Positions 1 to 6,533 of a stretch of 12,126 nucleotides of DNA are shown piece by piece. The notes below the pieces were generated by a model. The model was not told the origin of the DNA and did not search any database. It saw only the letters and a list, made by a program, of their open reading frames with translations. Within the stretch, counting starts at the first letter, position 1, and every line of letters starts with the position of its first letter. Source of the stretch: Candidatus Poseidoniaceae archaeon (GTDB lineage Archaea > Thermoplasmatota > Poseidoniia > Poseidoniales > Poseidoniaceae); NCBI GenBank assembly GCA_028822955.1, contig JAPKCL010000048.1:1-12126 (forward strand), written 5' to 3'. Made by a program: the position numbers and the translations under genes.

Positions 1-287
1 ATGTCATCGATGTGGGTAACTGCAAGACCAGCAATCCCAAACATCATGATGAAACTCAAGATTCCTTGTATTGTGAGCATGTGAAATATACCTTCAGCGC
101 CCAGGTCGAAGTCAGTATCAAATCCAACAATTTCGAGTGCACCATCAGCCAAGCCACCAATTAAGATGAGGATAAAATAAATCAGGAATAAAAATGTTCC
201 AATCACGGCCATGACAGCAAAGAGAATATCGATGCCAGAAATGCCACCCAATCCAACGAAGTCAAGAAGATTTGAAATTAAGGACAT
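1..287 (-). CDS. NfeD/YuaF-like membrane protein, N-terminal part (cut by window edge)
   Basis: The reading frame opens at the ATG at 287-285 and runs off the left edge, so only about 95 N-terminal residues are visible. The start MSLISNLLDFVGLGG is followed by a hydrophobic segment (roughly residues 17-45, containing VMAVIGTFLFLIYFILILIG), then an acidic stretch with DTDFDLG, then a second hydrophobic segment (about 73-92, ILSFIMMFGIAGLAV). Two helices around an Asp-rich loop, with a TIQGILSF-type second helix, resemble the membrane portion of NfeD/YuaF-type proteins, which carry a C-terminal OB-fold domain and usually sit next to flotillin or stomatin genes. That match is from memory of the family pattern and the OB-fold would lie outside the window. 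The start follows the upstream small-gene stop by 27 nt and is preceded by GTGAT at short spacing. The gene is third in a minus-strand run of membrane genes and probably shares their transcript. Confidence 0.6.
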   Translation of the reverse strand, partial: MSLISNLLDFVGLGGISGIDILFAVMAVIGTFLFLIYFILILIGGLADGALEIVGFDTDFDLGAEGIFHMLTIQGILSFIMMFGIAGLAVTHIDD

Positions 288-314
288 TGTATCACTGGTT
301 CTCTCTAACGGGTT

Positions 315-572
315 CTATTCTTCAACCTTCGCCTTTTGCTGTTTTAATATCGGTCGAATGTAAATGAAATAATAATGTCCGAATACAACCGGCCCCAAAG
401 AAAGTCCAAACAGCAACCCTACTCCCCATGAGGGTAAATGAAGTGCAAACCCAAGAGCGATCACGATGAGTAATGTGATGAGAATTGATGCTTTTTCAAG
501 AATAATCATTATTGTTGATGCGCCACTGTTCATACGTTCTTTCATGATGAAAACGTCGAGCAAACCCGCCAC
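315..572 (-). CDS. small membrane protein with two predicted helices, paralogous in part to the preceding gene
   Basis: An 85-residue protein of unknown function. It begins at a GTG (572-570), chosen because a strong Shine-Dalgarno match, GAGGTGAT at 583-576, lies just upstream. Two hydrophobic helices occupy about residues 28-46 and 50-72, followed by a short basic tail (ILKQQKAK) that would lie in the cytoplasm. The second helix carries GVGLLFGLSLGPVVFG, which lines up with ALGLLFGPSLGIIVG in the product of the gene immediately upstream, so the two appear to be related hairpins. The preceding gene's TGA stop (584-582) overlaps the ribosome-binding site, which suggests translational coupling. 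It is the middle gene of a three-gene membrane run. No enzyme motif is visible. The hairpin could be a structural subunit of a membrane complex, but that is speculation. Confidence 0.7.
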   Translation of the reverse strand: MAGLLDVFIMKERMNSGASTIMIILEKASILITLLIVIALGFALHLPSWGVGLLFGLSLGPVVFGHYYFIYIRPILKQQKAKVEE

Positions 573-575
573 ATC

Positions 576-583
576 ATCACCTC
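576..583 (-). promoter_or_regulatory. strong Shine-Dalgarno overlapping the upstream stop codon
   Basis: On the minus strand GAGGTGAT matches the usual archaeal anti-SD (complement of the 16S 3' end). It lies 3 nt before the GTG start at 572, or 7 nt counted from the GAGG core. The upstream gene's TGA (584-582) overlaps its first bases. This fixes the GTG as the start of the 85-residue protein and implies coupled translation. Confidence 0.6.
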
Positions 584-956
584 AGAATAGGAGGTCTGAC
601 CATGAGCTTTCACTCATCAAGACAATCAAAAGATAAATGCCACCAATCAAGAATGTGGGGTTTCGTCCTTTTTCAATCACACTTTCGATAATTTGAGAAC
701 GTCCTTCATCGTCTTGGATAATTTGGGTTGCTTCCGAAGTAAGGTAGTTACCTCCCTCTGTGAATTCATTCTCGTTCTTCTTACTTTGATATAACAAGAA
801 TACAATGGTTCCGACGATGATTCCAAGACTTGGGCCAAAAAGGAGACCGAGGGCAGAGTTAAATTCAGTCCACATTGCAGCGGTAAAGTAGAGACCCAAT
901 CCTGCTGTCAAAAGAGAAATTATTCCCTTGCCTTTACTTTGGGATGTGTACACCAT
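582..956 (-). CDS. small membrane protein with three predicted helices, function unknown
   Basis: Starting at the ATG at 956-954 (MVYTSQSKGKG) the product has 124 residues. An in-frame ATG 45 nt upstream is less likely because it would push further toward the divergent gene. The layout is a short basic N-terminus, a helical hairpin at about 11-53 containing ALGLLFGPSLGIIVG, a hydrophilic soluble stretch at about 54-96 (QSKKNENEF through IEKGRN, with an acidic QDDEGRS patch), and a last helix at about 98-113 ending in WSDLLF. The hairpin matches the next gene's product, as if the two arose by duplication with a soluble piece and third helix added here. I do not recognise a family. It is the first gene of the minus-strand membrane run and is divergent from the aroE-like gene across 93 bp. 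Confidence 0.68.
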   Translation of the reverse strand: MVYTSQSKGKGIISLLTAGLGLYFTAAMWTEFNSALGLLFGPSLGIIVGTIVFLLYQSKKNENEFTEGGNYLTSEATQIIQDDEGRSQIIESVIEKGRNPTFLIGGIYLLIVLMSESSWSDLLF

Positions 957-1049
957 GATTCTTCTAATCGCGCTTCCTTTTTCAACTCTACCCCGTTTCA
1001 CAAGTATTCACGCCAAGATGTTGAAGAACTTCGGCGACCAACACTCTCC
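957..1049. promoter_or_regulatory. divergent intergenic region between membrane run and aroE-like gene
   Basis: This 93-bp gap separates two divergently read genes, so promoters for both must lie here or inside the coding ends. I could not pick out a convincing TATA/BRE pair in either direction and no Shine-Dalgarno precedes the ATG at 1050. The aroE-like message may therefore be leaderless or start at a weak site. The assignment rests on gene geometry only. Confidence 0.3.
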
Positions 1050-2090
1050 ATGGCACAGGTGCGGTATGCGATTTGCGGCCATCCCGTGTCTCATTCCCTT
1101 TCACCCCTGTTATTTGGGTTGGTCATTTCCAACCTTGAAAAATTTGGCAGGAATATTGAATTCAAAATCAAAAAAAGTAAACTTGAGTTAGTTGATACTT
1201 CAGCAATAGAAGATGCACTGGGTTGGGGCTATGCTGGCCATACACCTAATCCACCCCAATGGGAGTATACTGGGGCGCCTTTTGGGAAATATAGGACGGA
1301 AGCGCTCGTCCAAAAAGCACTTGAAGCCGCTTTAGAAATTGAAGATGCAGATGCCCGTCTCTCGTCAAGTTTTGAGTCCGAACTTGAAGAACAAGAAGTT
1401 CAATCGCATTCCTATTTAGTTCAAGCGCAATTGAAACATCTACCTACTCACTGTTTAGAGAACGAAGTTTGGCTTAACTTAACATCACCTCTTAAACATC
1501 AACTTTCGAGTGAAGCAGTATCGACAATCGATGATTCGATGTCACTTCAGTCAGTCAATGCATTACGTTGGGATGGACAAGCATGGTGGTGCGCTGGAGT
1601 TGATGGCAGCGGAGTCGTAACCGTCGCTCAGTATCATGGAGTGCAGGTTGGAAAAGGTGCACTTCTGGGTGTTGTTGGCGGCGGTGGTGCAGCGCGAGGA
1701 ACTGTGGATGCATGGTTGAAAGCAGGAGGTACTGTGCGATTGTTTGCGGGCAAGCGTCTCTTGGAAATACCTCTGGAATTTGAATCGGATGATTCGGATC
1801 GTCCACTCGATTTTGCAATCGATTTCGATGGGCAAGGCGAGCATGACGACGCGTTTTCATCCTGTAAAATTAGATTAAATCCTCGTTACAAGATTCTTGA
1901 AGGCGACATTGATTCAAGAATTGAACACCTTTTGGGCACACCTTTGGACGGTCGTTGGATGTTGGTGGCCCAGCATTTGGAATCATGGCGGCGCCTTTGG
2001 GCTCCTCAGTATGCGGCTTATCTCCCCTCGATTGGTTTACTTCTCACTCAACTTGTTCATGCTGAAACAGTGCTTAACTCCTATGCATAA
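1050..2090 (+). CDS. aroE: divergent shikimate dehydrogenase (AroE)-like protein
   Basis: AroE reduces 3-dehydroshikimate to shikimate with NADPH in aromatic amino acid synthesis. From ATG 1050 (MAQVRYAICGHPVSHSLSP) the protein has 346 residues, against about 270-290 for typical AroE. That start places the SHSLSP substrate motif at residues 14-19, where the family has it; an in-frame ATG at 939 would only add non-family sequence. NLTSPLK at 143-149 supplies the catalytic-lysine motif (family N-V/L-T-x-P-x-K). GVDGSG at 183-188 stands where the family has NTDG, keeping the Asp (185) but not Asn-Thr. GVVGGGGAAR at 207-216 is the glycine-rich nucleotide loop. GRWMLVAQHLESW at 301-313 matches the conserved C-terminal helix. 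An acidic, probably helical insertion spans about 85-130. Function as a true shikimate dehydrogenase is likely but not certain; quinate/shikimate-type or altered specificity is possible. Confidence 0.8.
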   Translation: MAQVRYAICGHPVSHSLSPLLFGLVISNLEKFGRNIEFKIKKSKLELVDTSAIEDALGWGYAGHTPNPPQWEYTGAPFGKYRTEALVQKALEAALEIEDADARLSSSFESELEEQEVQSHSYLVQAQLKHLPTHCLENEVWLNLTSPLKHQLSSEAVSTIDDSMSLQSVNALRWDGQAWWCAGVDGSGVVTVAQYHGVQVGKGALLGVVGGGGAARGTVDAWLKAGGTVRLFAGKRLLEIPLEFESDDSDRPLDFAIDFDGQGEHDDAFSSCKIRLNPRYKILEGDIDSRIEHLLGTPLDGRWMLVAQHLESWRRLWAPQYAAYLPSIGLLLTQLVHAETVLNSYA

Positions 2091-2139
2091 CTCCCAAAGC
2101 AATTAGAATGATTACTTGAAGCGGTAGGTAGGGCTGAAT

Positions 2140-2190
2140 ATGAATACGAGAAAACAATTGGTTTGCCTCTTTGTGTTTCTTTGATTTATT
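2140..2190 (+). other. signal-peptide start region interrupted by in-frame TGA
   Basis: An ATG at 2140 opens MNTRKQLVCLFVFL in the same frame as the large surface protein. The frame is stopped by TGA at 2182-2184 and then continues FILPSFAAVVSAQ. Read across the TGA, this is a classical signal peptide: basic n-region, hydrophobic core, and an A-x-A-like site ending VVSA before Gln. Without these 17 codons the protein can only begin at TTG 2191 and lacks its basic n-region and half of its hydrophobic core. The stop is either a sequencing or assembly error, a genuine nonsense mutation in this strain, or a read-through site. It begins 49 nt after the aroE-like stop. Confidence 0.7.
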
Positions 2191-4932
2191 TTGCCAAGTT
2201 TTGCTGCAGTTGTCTCTGCCCAGCATGCTTCGGAAGACCAAAATTTCACCATGCCACATATGGGGTCCGATTTCCCAGTGGGGTGGGAGGATCTTGCCTA
2301 TGGTTCATTCCCGCCCAGCCAATTCCGTCTCCTTTATCCTGCAATGGCTGACGGTGAAAGTGCTGAGATGGCAGGAAATGGCCCCTTCCCTCACATTCAA
2401 TTTTACATTGACTCCGGCGAGTCTTTCGATTCCTACATGGATTTCACTTCACGCTTAGTCGAGCGTGGATTTATCGTCGCTGTTCACGGAACAGTCTATG
2501 ATTCAACTGATTTTTCCGAAATACTTGAACAGACCGTTGATGTTCATGAACGTCTCCAGGGATTGAATAATTCGAGTTCCAGCCCCATTCTAGGTTCTTT
2601 TGGCCAGTTTGACCTGTCTCATTGGGGAGTTGGTGGCCATGGAGTTGGGGCAGCTGGTGCATACGGAGCGTATCCCTATTGGTTGGATGAAGGTCGGACT
2701 GAAATGATTCAACCTCCGCGTGCCGTGTTTGGATTAGGTGTTGATTTTTCTGATTGGAATGGCCAACATTGGGTTGATCTAGCCCCGCAGGGTTGGGTTC
2801 ACAATCCCGCCTCACCCGCAGCAGCCTTGTTTTTGACCGGTTCTGCCGACGAGATAGCCCCGATCCTCGATACAGAAGCCGTATTTACACAGGGTGACGG
2901 CCTTGGTTGGCAAATTATGCAAGTGATTGGTGCCGACCATTATCAATATCAAGATTCTACATCTTTCCTTGAAGGGTTCAATGATGGCGATGCAACCTTG
3001 ACCCAGGAAGAGCAAAATACGTTTACATCTGAACATGTGAATGCATACCTTGACCTCACCCTCCGAGGCTCTCATGAAAATTTCCGTGATGCGTTTAATC
3101 GGCCTCTCGGCCCGCATGTCGTAAGTGATAGTGGCGCTTACATTGTCGAAGACCTCCTTGACAGTAATTTCTTGTTGGTCAATCATACATGGATTGCTCC
3201 AAACGCTACGTCCACTTTTGGACCACAGATTACAGTAAATTCATTTGTCAATTGGACTTTGAGAGACGGCAGAACCATCGGCGAATTACCGAGTGGCTGG
3301 GACCTCGATATCGAATGCAGGGTGTTAGGGATGAACATGACAGCAGGTATGTTCCATGCAAATGGAGATGCTGGATGTCTTTTCCCAATGCAAGATGTAG
3401 CACCTGGCCCCCACACGGCCCAAATGAGAATTTTTGTTGAAGGTGCTGCCTCGACAATTGAATTTGATTTTATTCGAACAGATGCCCCGCTAGAACTGAC
3501 TACTCCAGTTCCAATGATTCAAGTGGAACAAAGAGGAAGTACACATGTTGATGCATCTGTTTTTGGATATGACCCCGATGGTCAAGATGTGCTCATTCAA
3601 GCGGCAGAACTTACTGGCGGTTCAATATCTGATTTTTCATTCATTGTTGACCAAGATCAACGTGGAATGACATTGAATCATATTGTGACTGGTGAGGGAC
3701 TTGATGGTGCAGATCTCAAAATCACTCTACGTGCAGATGGAAACGGTGTTATCGATGAGGCAGAAACCACAGCAATGATACAAATAATTCCTGTCGATGA
3801 CCCAGCCGTCAAAATCGCAGATGTGCCAATGCAGAATTTGATTGAGGATGGAGGTCAAATTTTGTTGAATCTTTCAGATTATGTGCAAGACCCCGAAGGT
3901 GAAATGCTGTTTGCTACAATCGGTGGGGAGACCACTGGAGTTTATGGTCCAGTTTCCTTCGCAATTTCCAATGGTCAAATTACTTTAGCGCCTCTTCCAA
4001 ACAGTAACGGGGCTACCGTGATTCATCTCCTTGTTGGCGATGGCACGACTTTACCAGTCGAGTTAGACATTCCTCTGTATGTTGAACCAGTTAATGATGC
4101 CATCATTATCAACGAATCGGCCTGGTCGTTGACCATACTTGAGGATGAGAGTTTGTACCTTAACCTCTCCGAGCTTGGGTGGGATTTGGATGGTGACAAT
4201 CTCTTTTGGACCATTAACAGCAGCTCACAATCTGTAAATGTCATCCGTTCTTTTTCGCAATTCATCATCACCCCAATCTTGGATTACTCCGGCTATGATG
4301 ATTCGACTACAATCAATATCACAGATGGAACGCTCATGGTAATGCAGACGTTGAAAATCACCGTCACTCCATCGCCTGACGCCCCAATCTTAACGCTCCG
4401 TGAATTGAACCTCATTGATTCAACTGCCGGCAGTCTTCAATGGTGGGTCTACGATGCTGATGGAGTCATTCCCTCAGATACAGAAGTTCAAGTGAATGGG
4501 ACCATTATTGAGAACCTCACCCATTCATGTGTCTTTGACCCGTTGGATTTAACCAACCGTTGCCTCTCGATGTTACCGCTTCCATCATTCCAGAATGGAA
4601 CTGTTGAAGTGCGTGTCTCAATCTATGATGAAGAACTTGGCACCAACACTGTTGCCTACATTTCGGTTAATATGTCTCCTTCCCAACCTGAACCGACGTC
4701 CACAACCTCGGACTCAGAGGGCTTTGATTTGTTCAGTGCAAACCTTCTCGCCACATTGAGTTTAGTTGTTCTCATCATTCTAATCAGCACTATTGCTTTT
4801 CTTCGGAAGGGTACGAAAAGTTATTCCGAATTACCGATGGTTGAAGTTGAAGTTGAAGAAGATGTTGGAGACGAAGAAACCGACGCTCCGATTAGCAGCG
4901 GTTTGTTGGCTCGGGCCTCACAAAAAAAGTAA
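2191..4932 (+). CDS. large membrane-anchored surface protein: degenerate alpha/beta-hydrolase domain plus Ig/cadherin-like repeats
   Basis: The open frame from TTG 2191 encodes 913 residues; the true start is probably ATG 2140 (930 codons, one of them TGA). Numbers here follow TTG 2191. Residues about 30-300 resemble secreted dienelactone-hydrolase, chlorophyllase or PAF-acetylhydrolase-like folds: a GPFPHIQFYI strand, ERGFIVAVHG, GGHGVGAAGA at the nucleophile elbow, TGSADEIAP with Asp220 and GADHYQYQD with His250. The elbow reads G-H-G-V-G, so the catalytic Ser is Gly151 and hydrolysis is doubtful. Repeats of about 90-105 residues follow, each carrying a D-x-D/E-G motif (Asp at 461, 567, 665, 755), like calcium-binding Ig/cadherin modules. 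A helix at about 852-871 (LLATLSLVVLIILISTIAFL), then RKGTK and an acidic tail, anchors it with the bulk outside. Many N-x-S/T sequons fit a glycosylated archaeal surface protein. It may bind a ligand or polymer instead of cutting it. Confidence 0.82.
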   Translation: MPSFAAVVSAQHASEDQNFTMPHMGSDFPVGWEDLAYGSFPPSQFRLLYPAMADGESAEMAGNGPFPHIQFYIDSGESFDSYMDFTSRLVERGFIVAVHGTVYDSTDFSEILEQTVDVHERLQGLNNSSSSPILGSFGQFDLSHWGVGGHGVGAAGAYGAYPYWLDEGRTEMIQPPRAVFGLGVDFSDWNGQHWVDLAPQGWVHNPASPAAALFLTGSADEIAPILDTEAVFTQGDGLGWQIMQVIGADHYQYQDSTSFLEGFNDGDATLTQEEQNTFTSEHVNAYLDLTLRGSHENFRDAFNRPLGPHVVSDSGAYIVEDLLDSNFLLVNHTWIAPNATSTFGPQITVNSFVNWTLRDGRTIGELPSGWDLDIECRVLGMNMTAGMFHANGDAGCLFPMQDVAPGPHTAQMRIFVEGAASTIEFDFIRTDAPLELTTPVPMIQVEQRGSTHVDASVFGYDPDGQDVLIQAAELTGGSISDFSFIVDQDQRGMTLNHIVTGEGLDGADLKITLRADGNGVIDEAETTAMIQIIPVDDPAVKIADVPMQNLIEDGGQILLNLSDYVQDPEGEMLFATIGGETTGVYGPVSFAISNGQITLAPLPNSNGATVIHLLVGDGTTLPVELDIPLYVEPVNDAIIINESAWSLTILEDESLYLNLSELGWDLDGDNLFWTINSSSQSVNVIRSFSQFIITPILDYSGYDDSTTINITDGTLMVMQTLKITVTPSPDAPILTLRELNLIDSTAGSLQWWVYDADGVIPSDTEVQVNGTIIENLTHSCVFDPLDLTNRCLSMLPLPSFQNGTVEVRVSIYDEELGTNTVAYISVNMSPSQPEPTSTTSDSEGFDLFSANLLATLSLVVLIILISTIAFLRKGTKSYSELPMVEVEVEEDVGDEETDAPISSGLLARASQKK

Positions 4933-4933
4933 T

Positions 4934-6496
4934 TTAAAGAGGAATATTCCCATGTTTCTTAGGAGGGCTCCACTGCCTTTTTGATTGGAGGATATTGAGC
5001 GCTCGACACAGCCGAAGACGGCTTTCGCTCGGTTCGATTACATCATCGAGCCATCCGTTACGAGCAGCCACATACGGGTCTCCGAATTTGGCCTTATACT
5101 CTGAAATCAAGCGTTGTCGAGTTTCTTCTTTTTTGCCTTCAGGTGCTTTAGCAATTTCAGCCCGATGAATGACATTTACTGCTCCCTCTGCACCCATGAC
5201 GGCCAATTCAGCAGTCGGCCATGCGATGTTGTAATCACTTTGCAAGTGTTTGCAAGACATAGCCAAGTACGCCCCGCCGTATGCTTTTCGAGTTACAAGG
5301 GTGAGTTTAGGAACCGTCGCTTCTGCATATGCGAACAAGAGTTTAGCTCCATGGCGAATGATTCCGCCCCATTCTTGGACAACCCCGGGCAAAAACCCAG
5401 GTACATCTTCAAAGGTAACCAATGGAATGTTGAACGAGTCACAAGTACGAATAAAGCGGGCAGCCTTGATCGAGGCGTCGATGTCTAAGCATCCAGCGAG
5501 TACCTTCGGCTGATTTCCAACAACGCCAATTGTCTTACCCTCTAATCGTGCAAAACCTATGATGATGTTATCCGCATATGCTTCAAACAGTTCCACAAAG
5601 ATACCGTCATCCACAATTTCTTCAACCACTTTGACCATGTCATACGGTTTGTTTGGATTATCAGGTACCAGTGTTTGCAATTCGGTGTTTGATCGCTCAG
5701 CGGGGTCTGCTGTTTCTTCACGGGGCGGGTCTGCCATATTGTGGTCGGGTAAATACGAGAGAATCTCAGAAGCCAAACTGCAAGCATCTTCTTCATCATC
5801 GGCAATCAAACAAGCGATTCCAGAACGTGATGCATGGAGGGTCGCTCCTCCAAGTCCAGCCGCATCGATTTCACCTTCAATTACTTCAGGGGTTTCAAGG
5901 GGAGAGGAGAGGAATAATTGTCCATGTTCTTCACCCAATATGGTAAAGTCAGCTAAACTCGCTGCAAGTGCAGATACGCCAACGACTGGTCCAAGAACCA
6001 AACTAATGATTGGCACTCGACCACTGCATTGAACTAATCGGTCGAGTAATTCACCGGTTCCCGCCAAGGCAGAAATCCCATCATGGGCTCGTTGTCCCCC
6101 GCCGTCCCACATTCCGATAATTGGTGCTTTTACACGTTCTGCCATTTCGATAATCTTAGCGATCTTCTTGGCATGGATTTCACCCATACTTCCACCGTGT
6201 ACGCTGAAGTCTTGTGCGAAACAGTAGATGCGTCGTCCATTTACAGTTCCATGGCCTGCGACAACACCGTCGCCGAGTGTGTGGTGAAGGAACATACCAT
6301 TGTCGGTTGAACGATGGGTTGCAAATGAGTCGATCTCAATGAAAGAGTCTTCATCGAGAAGCAAGCTAATTCTATCTCTTGCCGTACCTCTACCGTTGGT
6401 GCGGATTGCTTCTTGACGCTTCAATCCGCCACCGAGGCGAGCTTGCTCACGCTTGTATTGGAGTTCCTCGAGGCGTTCACTCGAATTCCCTGCCAT
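4934..6496 (-). CDS. pccB: acyl-CoA (propionyl-/acetyl-CoA) carboxylase carboxyltransferase subunit
   Basis: This is the biotin-dependent carboxyltransferase beta subunit, which moves CO2 from carboxybiotin to an acyl-CoA. From ATG 6496 (MAGNSSERLEEL) it has 520 residues, the usual length; a longer in-frame start at 6586 would overlap gatD and adds non-family sequence. Recognisable pieces are GRGTARDRISLLLDE (36-50), the N-domain oxyanion region GGGQR (132-136), LGPVVGVSAL (168-177), the C-domain DVPGFLPG (364-371), TRKAYGGAYLAMSCKH (402-417), the WPTAELAVMGAEGAV block (426-440) and the diagnostic end KKHGNIPL. At the position where strict propionyl-CoA carboxylases carry Asp after GGAY there is Leu411, as in acetyl-CoA or broad-range enzymes. 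Biotin carboxylase and biotin-carrier genes are not in the window. It follows gatD by 37 nt on the same strand and ends 1 nt from the convergent surface-protein gene. Methylmalonyl-CoA decarboxylase alpha is a less likely alternative. Confidence 0.9.
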   Translation of the reverse strand: MAGNSSERLEELQYKREQARLGGGLKRQEAIRTNGRGTARDRISLLLDEDSFIEIDSFATHRSTDNGMFLHHTLGDGVVAGHGTVNGRRIYCFAQDFSVHGGSMGEIHAKKIAKIIEMAERVKAPIIGMWDGGGQRAHDGISALAGTGELLDRLVQCSGRVPIISLVLGPVVGVSALAASLADFTILGEEHGQLFLSSPLETPEVIEGEIDAAGLGGATLHASRSGIACLIADDEEDACSLASEILSYLPDHNMADPPREETADPAERSNTELQTLVPDNPNKPYDMVKVVEEIVDDGIFVELFEAYADNIIIGFARLEGKTIGVVGNQPKVLAGCLDIDASIKAARFIRTCDSFNIPLVTFEDVPGFLPGVVQEWGGIIRHGAKLLFAYAEATVPKLTLVTRKAYGGAYLAMSCKHLQSDYNIAWPTAELAVMGAEGAVNVIHRAEIAKAPEGKKEETRQRLISEYKAKFGDPYVAARNGWLDDVIEPSESRLRLCRALNILQSKRQWSPPKKHGNIPL

Positions 6497-6533
6497 ATCT
6501 TGTCCACCACTTCTCGGTTTTTCATTCAAGCGC

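Noticed and set aside
939..1049. Longer aroE-like start at ATG 939
   Set aside because: The extra 37 residues do not resemble AroE and would overlap the start of the divergent membrane gene; the SHSLSP motif fits the start at 1050.
1555..1860. Open frames antisense to the aroE-like gene
   Set aside because: His/Arg/Gln-rich translations typical of shadows of a coding strand; no family motif and no ribosome-binding site.
2182..2184. Selenocysteine or genome-wide TGA reassignment
   Set aside because: A selenocysteine inside a cleaved signal peptide makes no functional sense, no other selenoprotein hint is present, and TGA ends other genes in the window.
5559..6032. 157-codon plus-strand frame inside the carboxyltransferase gene
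   Set aside because: Ser/Ala-rich shadow frame opposite a strongly conserved enzyme.
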